Below are positions 33,360-42,550 of a stretch of 64,000 nt of DNA, in pieces (position 1 is the first letter of the stretch; every line of letters begins with the position of its first letter). A model generated the notes under the pieces. That model was not told the origin of the DNA. It did no database searches and saw only the letters and a list, made by a program, of their open reading frames with translations. Both the position numbers and the translations under genes were made by a program. This DNA is from Streptomyces sp. V1I1 (GTDB lineage Bacteria; Actinomycetota; Actinomycetes; Streptomycetales; Streptomycetaceae), in NCBI RefSeq assembly GCF_030817355.1, contig NZ_JAUSZH010000001.1:1922001-1986000 (forward strand). The letters are read 5' to 3'.

Positions 33360-33752
33360 GTCGCTCTCCCCCTCTGGGTGTCTGCGGTGTCTCCAGCGCA
33401 CGTAACGCGTGAGAGGCCGGACTTGTGCCCGACCCGAGGCGGAGATTTTGCCTCACATCAAGGTCTGTTACTCAATCGACACCCAACCGGATTCCTCAAG
33501 AGTGCTCTGGTTGGATGGCGATCGGGACCGTACACGGTCCGAATGTCGCACTTCACGGGCGCCACCCCGTGTACTTCCCGTGATCTCGGCCCCCGGAAAC
33601 CCGGACTTTTCCTGGTTTTCCGGCAGATCCTTGATCACGGAGAGTTGATGGCCTGAAATTCGCCTCTGTGATCGATCACACACGGGCCTCTCGGGCTCGC
33701 GTCCCGAAAATTCCGCGTAAAGCGAACGAAGCGAGGCGCGTCGCTCAGCATC
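33360..33752. promoter_or_regulatory. gap between cutS and DUF4193, promoter region
   Basis: A 393-base region upstream of the leftward DUF4193 gene. It is lower in GC than its surroundings and holds a perfect 14-bp palindrome (33667-33680). No coding frame is convincing. The DUF4193 promoter must be here, but I could not fix its elements. Confidence 0.5.
33667..33680. promoter_or_regulatory. 14-bp palindrome TGTGATCGATCACA
   Basis: A perfect inverted repeat with TGTGA and TCACA arms and 4 bases between them. CRP-family sites have the same arms but 6 bases between. It lies 72 bases past the cutS stop and about 310 ahead of DUF4193, so it may be an operator for an unknown dimeric regulator. 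Confidence 0.45.
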
Positions 33753-34988
33753 TCAGACCGGGAGGGTGACGCGCATCACGAGGCCTCCGCCCTCCCGAGG
33801 CTCCGCGATAATACGGCCTCCGTGAGCGCGGGCCACCGAGCGGGCGATCGAAAGCCCCAGGCCGACGCCCTTGTCGCTGCCGGTGCGCTCCTGCCGCAGC
33901 CGCCGGAAGGGCTCGAAGATGTTGTCGATCTCGTACGCGGGAACCACCGGCCCCGTATTCGAGACCACCAGCACCGCCTGGCTCTGCCGGGTCTCGGTGG
34001 TGACTTCCACCCAGCCCCCTTCCGGGATGTTGTAGCGCACGGCGTTCTGCACCAGGTTCAGGGCGATCCGCTCCAGCAGGACGCCATTGCCCTGCACGAC
34101 GGCGGGCGCGCGCCTCCCGCGGATCTCCACGCCTGTCGCCTCGGCCTCGGCGCGCCCTTGGTCGACGGCGCGCGTTGCGACCTCGGCGAGGTCCACCGGC
34201 TTGCGCTCGACGATCTGGTTGTCGCTGCGGGCGAGCAGCAACAGGCCTTCGACCAGTTGCTCGCTGCGCTCGTTGGTGGCCAGGAGGGTCTTGCCCAGCT
34301 GCTGAAGCTCCACGGGCGCCCCGGGGTCGGAGAGGTGGACCTCCAGCAGCGTGCGGTTGATCGCGAGCGGTGTACGCAGCTCGTGCGAGGCGTTCGCGAC
34401 GAACCGCCGCTGCGCGGTGAAGGCCCGCTCCAGGCGCTCCAGCATCTCGTCGAAGGTGTCGGCGAGCTCCTTGAGCTCGTCGTCCGGGCCGTCCAGCTCG
34501 ATCCGCCGCGAGAGGTCGGAGCCGGCCACCTGACGGGCGGTGCGGGTGATCCGGCCGAGCGGGGACAGGACGCGGCCCGCCATGGCGTAGCCGAAGGCGA
34601 AGGCGATGATGCTGAGGCCGAGCAGCGCGAAGAGCGAGCGGCGCAGCAGGTCGTCGAGGGCCATCTCGCGCTGGTGCTGGAGGCACCCCGCGACGGCCTC
34701 GTTGAACTGCTCGCCGGTCCCCTGCTCCGGCAGCCGGCACCACTCGGTGGTGGGCTGCACCTGTCCCGTCACGATCTTGAAGGGCAGGTCGCCGACCCTG
34801 ACCTGCAGCGCCTGCGCGGTGAGCAGATAGATGATCGACAGCAGCAGGATTCCGGCGATCAGGAACATCCCGCCGTACAACAGCGTGAGCCGTATCCGGA
34901 TGGTCGGGCGCAGCCAGGGCCGCACAGGCTCCCGCGGGTCCCAGGTCGGTTTCGGAGGCGCCGCCGGTGGCGCCGGGGTGGTGGCCAT
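33753..34988 (-). CDS. cutS: CutS sensor histidine kinase
   Basis: A 411-aa membrane kinase. Two helices (about 33-58 and 117-138) flank a short extracytoplasmic domain that contains exactly two cysteines, C84 and C102. HAMP follows near 139-190, DHp with phospho-His 202 in ASHELRTPLAI, and a HATPase (NLVQNAVRYN, GVGLGLSIARSVARAHGG). The paired Cys are a feature of CutS, which is reported to respond to the redox or folding state of secreted proteins (family knowledge). It starts 3 bases after cutR, forming one operon. Confidence 0.9.
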   Translation of the reverse strand: MATTPAPPAAPPKPTWDPREPVRPWLRPTIRIRLTLLYGGMFLIAGILLLSIIYLLTAQALQVRVGDLPFKIVTGQVQPTTEWCRLPEQGTGEQFNEAVAGCLQHQREMALDDLLRRSLFALLGLSIIAFAFGYAMAGRVLSPLGRITRTARQVAGSDLSRRIELDGPDDELKELADTFDEMLERLERAFTAQRRFVANASHELRTPLAINRTLLEVHLSDPGAPVELQQLGKTLLATNERSEQLVEGLLLLARSDNQIVERKPVDLAEVATRAVDQGRAEAEATGVEIRGRRAPAVVQGNGVLLERIALNLVQNAVRYNIPEGGWVEVTTETRQSQAVLVVSNTGPVVPAYEIDNIFEPFRRLRQERTGSDKGVGLGLSIARSVARAHGGRIIAEPREGGGLVMRVTLPV

Positions 34989-34991
34989 CGA

Positions 34992-35645
34992 TCAGATCCG
35001 GTAGCCGGAGCCGGGGACGGTGACGATCACGGGTGGCTCGCCGAGCTTGCGGCGCAGGGTCATCACGGTCACGCGCACGACATTGGTGAACGGGTCGGTG
35101 TTCTCGTCCCATGCCTTTTCGAGCAGCTGCTCGGCCGAGACGACAGCGCCCTCGCTGCGCATCAGGACCTCCAGGACTGCGAACTCCTTGGGGGCGAGCT
35201 GGATCTCCTTGCCGTCGCGGAAGACCTCACGGCGGTTCGGATCGAGCTTGATGCCGGCACGCTCCAGGACGGGCGGCAGCGGCACGGTCGTACGGCGGCC
35301 CAGCGCCCGTACACGGGCGGTGAGCTCGCTGAAGGCGAAGGGCTTGGGGAGGTAGTCGTCCGCGCCCAGTTCCAGGCCCTCGACACGGTCGCTGACGTCG
35401 CCGGACGCGGTCAGCATCAGCACCCGGGTCGGCATTCCCAGCTCGACGATCTTGCGGCACACGTCGTCGCCGTGGACCAGCGGAAGGTCGCGGTCCAGGA
35501 CGACCACGTCGTAGTCGTTGACCCCGATGCGCTCCAGGGCCGCCGCGCCGTCGTACACGACGTCGACGGCCATGGCCTCCCGGCGCAGTCCGGTGGCCAC
35601 CGCATCGGCGAGCAGCTGCTCGTCCTCGACGACGAGTACGCGCAC
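34992..35645 (-). CDS. cutR: CutR response regulator
   Basis: A 217-aa OmpR-family regulator. Receiver: VLVVEDEQLLADAV from residue 3, phospho-Asp in VVVLDRDLP near 52, Lys in DDYLPKPFAF near 101. C-terminal winged helix: EIQLAPKEFAVLEVLMR near 150 and VVRVTVMTLRRKLGEPP near 192. It is paired with cutS. In Streptomyces CutR controls secretion-stress proteases such as HtrA-type enzymes and affects antibiotic production (family knowledge). Possible autoregulatory repeats lie 80-100 bases upstream. Confidence 0.9.
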   Translation of the reverse strand: MRVLVVEDEQLLADAVATGLRREAMAVDVVYDGAAALERIGVNDYDVVVLDRDLPLVHGDDVCRKIVELGMPTRVLMLTASGDVSDRVEGLELGADDYLPKPFAFSELTARVRALGRRTTVPLPPVLERAGIKLDPNRREVFRDGKEIQLAPKEFAVLEVLMRSEGAVVSAEQLLEKAWDENTDPFTNVVRVTVMTLRRKLGEPPVIVTVPGSGYRI

Positions 35646-35725
35646 GTCGTGATCCTTCCTCTGGGCCCGTCACCCCGTGATCAGGGCGGTGTGTGAGCAC
35701 TGGCTGTGCGCATCCATCCTGCCCG

Positions 35726-35748
35726 TTACGCGCGTAAACCGGCTGTAA
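35726..35748. promoter_or_regulatory. palindrome and GTAA direct repeat upstream of cutR
   Basis: TTACGCGCGTAA (35726-35737) is a perfect palindrome. Overlapping it, GTAA occurs at 35734 and again at 35745, an 11-base spacing typical of tandem OmpR-family binding half-sites. It lies about 80-100 bases ahead of cutR, within the 311-base gap 35646-35956, where nothing else was seen. Confidence 0.4.
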
Positions 35749-35956
35749 GGCGGTGCAGTCCGTGACGACCGGCCGGGGCGTCAAGGAAATATCCGGATTC
35801 CCGGGGCAGTTGAGGTTTCTCTCAGGGAGGGCCTGGGGAAGACGACTGCACACCCGAGATCACGCCCTGTATGTGGCACGCCACGACCTGTTCCCGGGTT
35901 GATCAACCCACCGTCGGCACACCCCCGTGCCACCGACCCACGACGAGGGGGCGCAC

Positions 35957-36124
35957 ATGGACGCATTCACCGCAGGACTGCTGCAGCGCATAAAGGCCGC
36001 GGAGACAGACCTCACGCTGGCTCGCGAGACGGGTGACGACTTCCTTGCGGATGTCGAGCAGGCAGAGTTGGACGACCTGCGCCGCCTGGCCGCGGAGCAC
36101 GGCGTGGAGGTCAGCGCCGCGTAG
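35957..36124 (+). CDS. small conserved hypothetical protein, 55 aa
   Basis: A 55-aa acidic helical protein starting MDAFTAGLLQRIKAAETDL, with a Glu/Asp/Leu repeat pattern (DVEQAELDDLRRLAAEHGVEV) suggesting a coiled-coil hairpin. It has a good ribosome site (GAGGGGGC) and is followed by a strong terminator, both supporting a real gene. I believe close relatives are common in Streptomyces, but no function is known to me. Confidence 0.8.
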   Translation: MDAFTAGLLQRIKAAETDLTLARETGDDFLADVEQAELDDLRRLAAEHGVEVSAA

Positions 36125-36151
36125 CGCCGGGCCGTACAGGTACCGGACATG

Positions 36152-36192
36152 AGAAGGGCCCCGACGCCGCGGGACGGCGCCGGGGCCCTTCT
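36152..36192. terminator. bidirectional terminator hairpin
   Basis: AGAAGGGCCCCG (36152-36163) pairs with CGGGGCCCTTCT (36181-36192). Inner arms CGCCG/CGGCG extend the stem around CGGGA. It sits between the small rightward gene and the leftward inositol monophosphatase gene. Confidence 0.85.
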
Positions 36193-36255
36193 GTGCTGCT
36201 TGTTCCAGGCGTACGGGCTCGTTCCAGTCGTACGGCTCGCTCCAGTCGCGCGGCC

Positions 36256-37056
36256 CTAGTCGTGCCAGGCGCCGAACTCTTCCAGGAGCGCCTGCAGCGG
36301 CTCGAAGACGCCCGGGCTCGCCGCCACCGCCAGATCGTACGAAGGTGCCTGCCCGGGACGGCCGCCGGTCAGGGCGCCCGCCTCGCGGGCGATCAGGTCG
36401 CCCGCCGCCAGGTCCCAGGCGTTGAGGCCGCGCTCGTAGTAGCCGTCCAGGCGGCCCGCGGCGACGTCGCAGAGGTCCACGGCCGCGGAGCCGCTGCGGC
36501 GGATGTCACGCAGGCGCGGGATCAGCCGCTGGGCGACGTCCGCCTGGTGGGTGCGTACGGCCGCGACGTAGTTGAAGCCGGTGGAGACCAGGGCCTGGTC
36601 CAGCGGGGGCGCAGGGCGGCACCGGAGGGGCTTGTCGTCGGCGTACGCACCGCCGCCGAGCACCGCCCGGTAGGTCTCGCGGCGCATCGGGGCCGCCACG
36701 ACCCCCACGACCGTCGCGCCGTCGCGCTCGGCGGCGATGGAGACCGCCCAGGTGGGCAGGCCGTACAGGTAGTTGACGGTGCCGTCGAGCGGGTCGATGA
36801 CCCAGCGGACGCCGCTGGTGCCGGCCGTGGAGGCGCCCTCCTCGCCGAGGAAGCCGTCGTCGGGGCGGTGCTCGGCCAGGAAGCCGGTGATCAGCTTCTC
36901 GGCTGCGATGTCCATCTCTGTGACGACGTCGATGGGGCTGGACTTGGTGGCGGCGACGCCCAGGTCGGCGGGGCGGCCGTCGCGCAGCAGCTCCCCCGCC
37001 CGGCGGGCGGCCTCCAGGGCGAGGTCGAGCAGTTCGGGCAGGAGAGGATCGGTCAC
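36256..37056 (-). CDS. suhB: inositol monophosphatase family protein
   Basis: A 266-aa Mg2+-dependent phosphatase. Metal-site motifs: FLGEEGAS near 69, WVIDPLDGTVNYLYG near 85-99, and the C-terminal NAWDLAAGDLIAREAGA near 213. It is expected to release inositol or a similar alcohol from its phosphate. In actinobacteria this gene lies in the dut/DUF4193 neighbourhood (suhB, Rv2701c, from memory). Its ATG is 9 bases after the ferrochelatase stop, so the two are likely one transcript. Confidence 0.93.
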   Translation of the reverse strand: MTDPLLPELLDLALEAARRAGELLRDGRPADLGVAATKSSPIDVVTEMDIAAEKLITGFLAEHRPDDGFLGEEGASTAGTSGVRWVIDPLDGTVNYLYGLPTWAVSIAAERDGATVVGVVAAPMRRETYRAVLGGGAYADDKPLRCRPAPPLDQALVSTGFNYVAAVRTHQADVAQRLIPRLRDIRRSGSAAVDLCDVAAGRLDGYYERGLNAWDLAAGDLIAREAGALTGGRPGQAPSYDLAVAASPGVFEPLQALLEEFGAWHD

Positions 37057-37065
37057 AGAGCTTCC

Positions 37066-38193
37066 TTACGCGTAAGGGCTGTCGGCGCCGGCGGCCGCGG
37101 GCTTCGGCGCCCGGGCCGGGCAGCAGCCGACCGGACAGAGGTCGTGCGAGGGGCCGAGCGCCCCCAGCGCACAGCGCTCGGCGGGCAGGCCACGCTCCGT
37201 CGCGGCCCGCTCAAGGACGAGGTCGCGCACCGCGGCGGCGAACCGCGGGTCGGCGCCGACCGTCGCCGAACGCCGCACGGGCAGCCCCAGCTCGCTGGCC
37301 TTCGCGGTGGCCTCGGTGTCAAGGTCGTACAGGACCTCCATGTGGTCGGAGACGAAGCCGATGGGCACCATCACCACCGCGGGCGCGCCGGAGCCGTGCA
37401 GCTCCTCCAGGTGGTCACAGATGTCCGGCTCCAGCCACGGGATGTGCGGGGCCCCGCTGCGCGACTGGTAGACGAGCTGCCAGGGGTGCTCGACGCCTGT
37501 CTGCTCGCGCACGGCGTCGGCGATCAGCCGGGCGACCTCGAGGTGCTGGCGTACATACGCACCGCCCTCGCCGTGCCGGTCGACCGGGCCCGACGCGTCG
37601 GCCGCGGACTTCGGGACGGAGTGCGTGGTGAACGCGAGATGGGCCCCCGCGCGCACCTCCTCGGGAAGGTCCACCAGCGACTTGAGGACGCCTTCGATCA
37701 TGGGGCGTACGAAACCGGGGTGGTTGAAGTAGTGCCGCAGCTTGTCCACGCGCGGCAGTTCCAGCCCTTCCGCCTCCAGGGTGGCCAGCGCGTCCGCGAG
37801 GTTCTCGCGGTACTGACGGCAGCCGGAGTACGAGGCGTACGCGCTGGTGGCGAGGACGGCGATGCGACGGTGGCCGTCCTGGACCATCTCGCGCAGGGTG
37901 TCGGTCAGATACGGCGCCCAGTTCCGGTTGCCCCAGTGCACCGGCAGGTCAAGGCCGTGCTCGGCGAAGTCCTTGCGCAGGGCGTCCAGCAGGGCGCGGT
38001 TCTGGTCGTTGATCGGACTGACCCCGCCGAACAGGAAGTAGTGCTGCCCCACCTCCTTGAGCCGTTCCGTGGGGATGCCGCGGCCCCGGGTGACGTTCTC
38101 CAGGAACGGGACGACGTCGTCCGGGCCTTCGGGACCGCCGAAGGAGAGCAGCAGCAGGGCGTCGTAAGGGACTGGGTCACGCTGATCCGACAT
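37066..38193 (-). CDS. hemH: ferrochelatase (coproporphyrin ferrochelatase type)
   Basis: A 375-aa enzyme inserting Fe2+ into a porphyrin for haem. Motifs: [25 protein letters not shown] from residue 12, [12 protein letters not shown] near 84, a TTHSVPKSA loop holding the metal-site His near 188, and a C-terminal [19 protein letters not shown] near 262-281. The C-terminal Cys set ([18 protein letters not shown]) and an internal Cys in YSGCRQY match the [2Fe-2S] ligands of actinobacterial ferrochelatases. Actinobacteria use the coproporphyrin route, so the substrate is probably coproporphyrin III. It is divergent from an MFS gene across 188 bases. Confidence 0.94.
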   Translation of the reverse strand: MSDQRDPVPYDALLLLSFGGPEGPDDVVPFLENVTRGRGIPTERLKEVGQHYFLFGGVSPINDQNRALLDALRKDFAEHGLDLPVHWGNRNWAPYLTDTLREMVQDGHRRIAVLATSAYASYSGCRQYRENLADALATLEAEGLELPRVDKLRHYFNHPGFVRPMIEGVLKSLVDLPEEVRAGAHLAFTTHSVPKSAADASGPVDRHGEGGAYVRQHLEVARLIADAVREQTGVEHPWQLVYQSRSGAPHIPWLEPDICDHLEELHGSGAPAVVMVPIGFVSDHMEVLYDLDTEATAKASELGLPVRRSATVGADPRFAAAVRDLVLERAATERGLPAERCALGALGPSHDLCPVGCCPARAPKPAAAGADSPYA

Positions 38194-38381
38194 GGAACCG
38201 ATCCTGCCACCAGCCTCGGACAGCGAGAAAACCGCCGTGCGCGGAGCAGTGGTACCGGCGTAATCTGCGAATGCCTCTCATACGCCTTACGCTGGCGAAG
38301 CCACCCAGGCACAGCGAACCAACAACGCCCCCGGCCCACGTCCATCACGGGCCCCGGTGAGGCGCCTTACCGGAGCTCTCC

Positions 38382-39623
38382 TTGCCCAGTCCGTACCGCG
38401 CCATCTTCGCCGCCCCAGGCAGCAAGGGGTTCTCCGCCGCAGGCTTCTTCGGCCGGATGCCGCTGTCCATGATGGGCATCGGCATCGTGACCATGATTTC
38501 CCAGATCACAGGGCGCTACGGACTCGCGGGCGCGCTCGCGGCGACGCTCGCGATGTCGGCCGCGGTGCTCGGCCCGCAGATCTCCCGGCTGGTAGACCGG
38601 CACGGTCAGGCCAAGGTGCTGCGCCCGGCCACCCTCGCCTCGGTGGCGGCCGTCGCGGGCCTGCTGGTCTGCGCCCAGCAAGACGCCGCGGACTGGACGC
38701 TGTTCGTCTTCTCCGCGGCCGCGGGCTGTGTGCCGAGCGTGGGCTCGATGACCCGCGCCCGGTGGGCCGAGATCTACCGGGGTTCGCCGCGCGAGCTGCA
38801 CACCGCGTATTCGTGGGAGTCGATCGTCGACGAGGTGTGCTTCATCTTCGGGCCGATCATCTCCATCGGGCTCTCCACCGCCTGGTTCCCCGAGGCGGGC
38901 CCGCTGCTCGCAGCCGCGTTCCTGATCGTCGGCGTCTTCTGGCTGACCGCGCAGCGCGCCACCGAGCCGGTGCCGCATCCGCGCGAGCACCACACCGGCG
39001 GCTCCGCACTGCGCTCCCCCGGACTGCAGGTGCTGGTGGCCACCTTCGTGGCGACGGGCGCGATCTTCGGCGCGGTCGACGTCGTCACGGTGGCCTTCGC
39101 GGAGGAGCAGGGGCACAAGGCCGCGGCGAGCCTGGTCCTCGCGGTGTACGCGCTCGGCTCCTGCCTCGCCGGAGCGGTCTTCGGACTGCTCCACCTCAAG
39201 GGCTCGGCCTCCCGAAGGTGGCTGGTGGGAGTGTGTGCGATGGCCGTGAGTATGATCCCCCTCCAACTGGCCGGGAACCTTCCCTTCCTGGCCGTGGCGC
39301 TCTTTGTCGCGGGCCTGTCCGTCGCACCCACGATGGTGACCACGATGGCCCTGATCGAAGCGCACGTACCGCGCACCAACCTGACCGAGGGCATGACCTG
39401 GACCAGTACCGGGCTCGCGGTCGGAGTGGCGCTCGGCTCCTCGGCCGCCGGCTGGGTGGTCGACGCGTCGGGAGCGGACGCGGGGTACGTGGTGCCCGCC
39501 GTTGCGGGAGCGCTCGCGGCCGCGGTGGCGTTCCTGGGGTACCGCCGGCTGCGCAGGCCGGTGCCGACGCGGGAGGGGCAGCGTGAGCGGGAGTACGAAG
39601 ACGGGGCGCAGCACGTGGCGTAA
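38382..39623 (+). CDS. MFS transporter
   Basis: A 413-aa integral membrane protein with about 12 helices and a central loop near 195-215, matching the MFS. The start is TTG 38382, with GGAG ahead of it and a family-typical MPSPYRAIFAAPG beginning. Substrate unknown; motif A-like SRLVDRHGQAK lies near 68. The gene runs 41 bases into the lactone oxidase gene, so the two are translationally linked. Confidence 0.9.
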   Translation: MPSPYRAIFAAPGSKGFSAAGFFGRMPLSMMGIGIVTMISQITGRYGLAGALAATLAMSAAVLGPQISRLVDRHGQAKVLRPATLASVAAVAGLLVCAQQDAADWTLFVFSAAAGCVPSVGSMTRARWAEIYRGSPRELHTAYSWESIVDEVCFIFGPIISIGLSTAWFPEAGPLLAAAFLIVGVFWLTAQRATEPVPHPREHHTGGSALRSPGLQVLVATFVATGAIFGAVDVVTVAFAEEQGHKAAASLVLAVYALGSCLAGAVFGLLHLKGSASRRWLVGVCAMAVSMIPLQLAGNLPFLAVALFVAGLSVAPTMVTTMALIEAHVPRTNLTEGMTWTSTGLAVGVALGSSAAGWVVDASGADAGYVVPAVAGALAAAVAFLGYRRLRRPVPTREGQREREYEDGAQHVA

Positions 39624-40902
39624 CTGGGCGGGGAATGTCACCGCCCGTCCGGTACGGGAGGTCTCGCCCGCCTCCGCCGAGGAACTCGCCGCCGCCGTAC
39701 GGAAGGCGGCCGAGGACGGCTTCAAGGTGAAGGCCGTCGGCACGGGCCACTCCTTCACCGCCGCCGCGGCCACCGACGGGGTGCTGATACGGCCCGAACT
39801 GCTGGCCGGGATCCGGGACATCGACCGTACGGCCATGACCGTCACCGTCGAGGCGGGCACTACGCTCAAGCGGCTGAACGCGGCCCTCGCCCGTGAGGGG
39901 CTCTCGCTCACGAACATGGGCGACATCATGGATCAGACGGTGGCGGGCGCGACCTCCACCGGCACGCACGGCACTGGCCGCGAATCGGCCTCGATCGCCG
40001 CCCAGATCAGGGCACTTGAGCTGGTCACGGCGGACGGCTCGGTGCTGACCTGCTCCGAGAAGGAGAATCCGGACGTCTTCGCGGCGGCCCGGATCGGGCT
40101 CGGCGCGCTCGGCGTCGTCAGCGCGATCGCCTTCGCCGTGGAGCCGGTCTTTCTGCTGACGGCCCGCGAGGAGCCGATGGCCTTCGACAAGGTCACCGCC
40201 GAATTCGACGCGCTCTTCGCCGAGAACGAGCACTTCGAGTTCTACTGGTTCCCGCACACCGGCAATTGCAACACCAAGCGCAACAACCGCAGCGCGGGCC
40301 CCGCCGCCCCGCCCGGACAGATCAGCGGCTGGATCGAGGACGAGCTGCTTTCCAACGGCCTCTTCCAGGTGGTCAATTCGCTCGGCCGGGCGGTCCCCGC
40401 GACCATCCCGACGGTCGCCAAGATCTCCAGCCGCGCCCTCTCCGCCCGTACGTACACGGACATCCCCTACAAGGTCTTCACATCTCCGCGCCGGGTGCGG
40501 TTCGTGGAGATGGAGTACGCGCTTCCGCGGGAGGCGACGGTCGGCGCGCTGCGCGAGGTGAAGGCGATGATCGAGCGCTCGCCGCTGCGCGTCAGCTTCC
40601 CGGTGGAGGTGCGGACGGCCCCGGCCGACGACATCGCGCTCTCGACGGCCTCGGGCCGGGAGAGCGCGTACATAGCCGTGCACCTCTACAAGGGCACGCC
40701 GTACCAGTCGTACTTCACCGCGGTGGAACGGATCATGACCGCGCACGGCGGCCGGCCGCACTGGGGCAAGGTGCACACGCGAGACGCGGAGTACTTCACG
40801 GAGGTGTATCCGCGGTTCGGTGAATTCACGGCGCTGCGCGACCGGCTGGACCCTGAGCGGCTGTTCGGCAATGACTATCTGCGGCGAGTTCTGGGCGACT
40901 GA
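39583..40902 (+). CDS. FAD-linked D-arabinono-1,4-lactone oxidase family protein
   Basis: A 439-aa VAO/ALO-family oxidase. An FAD-binding PCMH domain (residues 1-190) has KAVGTGHSFTAAAATDG near 48 and VAGATSTGTHGTGRESASIAAQI near 122, where the His would anchor flavin. The C-terminal ALO domain has HFEFYWFPHTGNC near 215 and a final RPHWGKVHT...YPRFGEFTALRDRLDPERLFGNDYL. Expected reaction: oxidation of a sugar lactone or polyol with O2. GTG 39583 (GGGAGGGGC ahead) lies inside the MFS gene. Confidence 0.9.
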   Translation: MSGSTKTGRSTWRNWAGNVTARPVREVSPASAEELAAAVRKAAEDGFKVKAVGTGHSFTAAAATDGVLIRPELLAGIRDIDRTAMTVTVEAGTTLKRLNAALAREGLSLTNMGDIMDQTVAGATSTGTHGTGRESASIAAQIRALELVTADGSVLTCSEKENPDVFAAARIGLGALGVVSAIAFAVEPVFLLTAREEPMAFDKVTAEFDALFAENEHFEFYWFPHTGNCNTKRNNRSAGPAAPPGQISGWIEDELLSNGLFQVVNSLGRAVPATIPTVAKISSRALSARTYTDIPYKVFTSPRRVRFVEMEYALPREATVGALREVKAMIERSPLRVSFPVEVRTAPADDIALSTASGRESAYIAVHLYKGTPYQSYFTAVERIMTAHGGRPHWGKVHTRDAEYFTEVYPRFGEFTALRDRLDPERLFGNDYLRRVLGD

Positions 40903-41427
40903 GGACCGAGGGCGGCCTCGCCGGCGGGCGCCTGCTTGCCCATCCGCCCAACCATGCCCATCGGCTCAACCATGCACCAGGCAGGGACAGTTGAACGAAG
41001 TGAATAGTTCCCTTTGGGAAGGTTCTGTGAACCAGGGCACCTGATCACCCATGCCCCAGACGCCCAACTCCCGTGCTCGAGCAGAAGTTCGGCGGCGCGG
41101 CGGTCCACCCCCGTGGCCCGAATGGAGTACTGTGGCGAGCCCTGGGCCCGGCCTCCCTCTCGGGTGTCCGGACCCCAGGTAGGGGGCCGAAAGCGGCGCT
41201 CGATCCGGCGGCGCCGCGGCACCGCATGGGCACTGGATGTACAGAGTGACCGACTTGTTACTCAGAGTGGCAAATAGGTAACCGTGCCATAACGGCGATC
41301 CAGGGCCTGTGCCCGACACGCCGGGCAACTCGGCAAGGTTGTGGCAGGCTGCACCCGGGCAGGCCACACTCGACTAGCGGAAGCAGCGACGCACGTGACG
41401 TCGGCAGGCACCACCCGGGAGGTCCCC
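40903..41427. promoter_or_regulatory. 525-base non-coding region upstream of sepH
   Basis: No convincing ORF. The right part is relatively AT-rich and holds a BldD-like inverted repeat at 41245-41262, so the sepH promoter is likely there. The left 300 bases hold nothing recognisable. Confidence 0.55.
41245..41262. promoter_or_regulatory. BldD-like box AGTGA-N8-TTACT
   Basis: AGTGA (41245-41249) and TTACT (41258-41262) match the AGTNA(N)TNACT pattern known for BldD operators. It lies 166 bases ahead of the sepH start, next to an AT-rich stretch. Whether BldD binds here is not shown. Confidence 0.4.
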
Positions 41428-42474
41428 ATGCCCGAACTGCGTGTCGTGGCCGTCTCCAACGACGGCACACGACTGGTGCTCAAGGCTGCGGACAGCACGG
41501 AGTACACGCTTCCGATTGACGAGCGGCTGCGCGCTGCCGTGCGCAATGACCGTGCCCGCCTCGGCCAGATCGAGATCGAGGTGGAGAGCCATCTCCGCCC
41601 TCGAGACATCCAGGCACGTATACGCGCCGGAGCCTCCGCCGAGGAGGTCGCGCAGCTCGCCGGCATTCCGGTCGACCGGGTGCGGCGCTTCGAAGGACCC
41701 GTGCTCGCCGAGCGCGCGTTCATGGCGGAGCGGGCGCGCAAGACTCCCGTACGCCGTCCCGGCGAGAACACCGGGCCGCAGCTCGGCGAGGCGGTGCAGG
41801 AACGGCTGACGCTGCGCGGCGCCGAGAAGGACACCGCGCAGTGGGACTCCTGGCGCCGGGACGACGGCACTTGGGAAGTGCTGCTGGTCTACCGGGTGGC
41901 GGGCGAGCCGCACTCGGCGAGCTGGACGTACGACCCGCCGCGGCGGCTCGTCCAGGCAGTCGACGACGAGGCGCGCGCGCTGATCGGCGAGACGGACGAC
42001 ACGATCGCGTCGCAGGAGCCGAGCTTTCCGTTCGTACCGCGCATCGCACGGCTGCCGCGGGACCGTCCGCTGGACCGCGCGCTCGACCGTCAGATGGAGC
42101 GCCCGCCCGTGCCGTCGGCCGAGCCGGAGGAGGGCGGCGGGGAGCGGGACTCCCTGACGAGCCTGCTGGAGGCGGTGCCGAGCTTCCGGGGCGACATGGT
42201 CGTGCCCGAGCGGCCCGCACCGCCGGAGCCTCCTGCGACCGAGCCCGTCCAGGAGCCCGAGGCGGAAGAGCCGGTCGCTCCGGCGGCCTCGGCGGGCGCG
42301 GGTTCGGCGTACGCGGACGTGCTCATGCCGCGCTCGGTGGCGGGCCACCGCGACCGCCTGACCGGCACGACGGACAGGCAGGCGGAGGCGGACGGCGTCC
42401 GCCCGGGGCGCCGCGCGGCGGTGCCCAGCTGGGACGAGATCGTGTTCGGCACGCGCCGCAAGAAGCAGGACTAG
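41428..42474 (+). CDS. sepH: SepH, FtsZ-associated cell division protein (DUF3071)
   Basis: A 348-aa protein: N-terminal conserved domain (MPELRVVAVSNDGTRLVLKA; IDERLRAAVRND) with a helix-turn-helix-like segment (GASAEEVAQLAGIPVDRVRRFEG, near 77-99), a second conserved patch (DSWRRDDGTWEVLLVYRV, near 145), then a long Pro/Glu-rich disordered linker and a conserved basic tail RAAVPSWDEIVFGTRRKKQD. SepH binds FtsZ and promotes filament assembly during septation (family knowledge). ATG 41428 has GGGAGGT ahead of it. The gene is followed by a perfect 12-bp hairpin. Confidence 0.93.
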   Translation: MPELRVVAVSNDGTRLVLKAADSTEYTLPIDERLRAAVRNDRARLGQIEIEVESHLRPRDIQARIRAGASAEEVAQLAGIPVDRVRRFEGPVLAERAFMAERARKTPVRRPGENTGPQLGEAVQERLTLRGAEKDTAQWDSWRRDDGTWEVLLVYRVAGEPHSASWTYDPPRRLVQAVDDEARALIGETDDTIASQEPSFPFVPRIARLPRDRPLDRALDRQMERPPVPSAEPEEGGGERDSLTSLLEAVPSFRGDMVVPERPAPPEPPATEPVQEPEAEEPVAPAASAGAGSAYADVLMPRSVAGHRDRLTGTTDRQAEADGVRPGRRAAVPSWDEIVFGTRRKKQD

Positions 42475-42505
42475 GGCGCTCCGGCCGCGACCGACTGCGC
42501 GCAGG

Positions 42506-42532
42506 GGCCCGGCACCGCGACGGTGCCGGGCC
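42506..42532. terminator. terminator between sepH and sulfurtransferase gene
   Basis: GGCCCGGCACCG (42506-42517) and CGGTGCCGGGCC (42521-42532) form a 12-bp perfect stem with a 3-base loop between two convergent genes. Confidence 0.85.
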
Positions 42533-42550
42533 TCTTGGGGCGCCCGGGCG

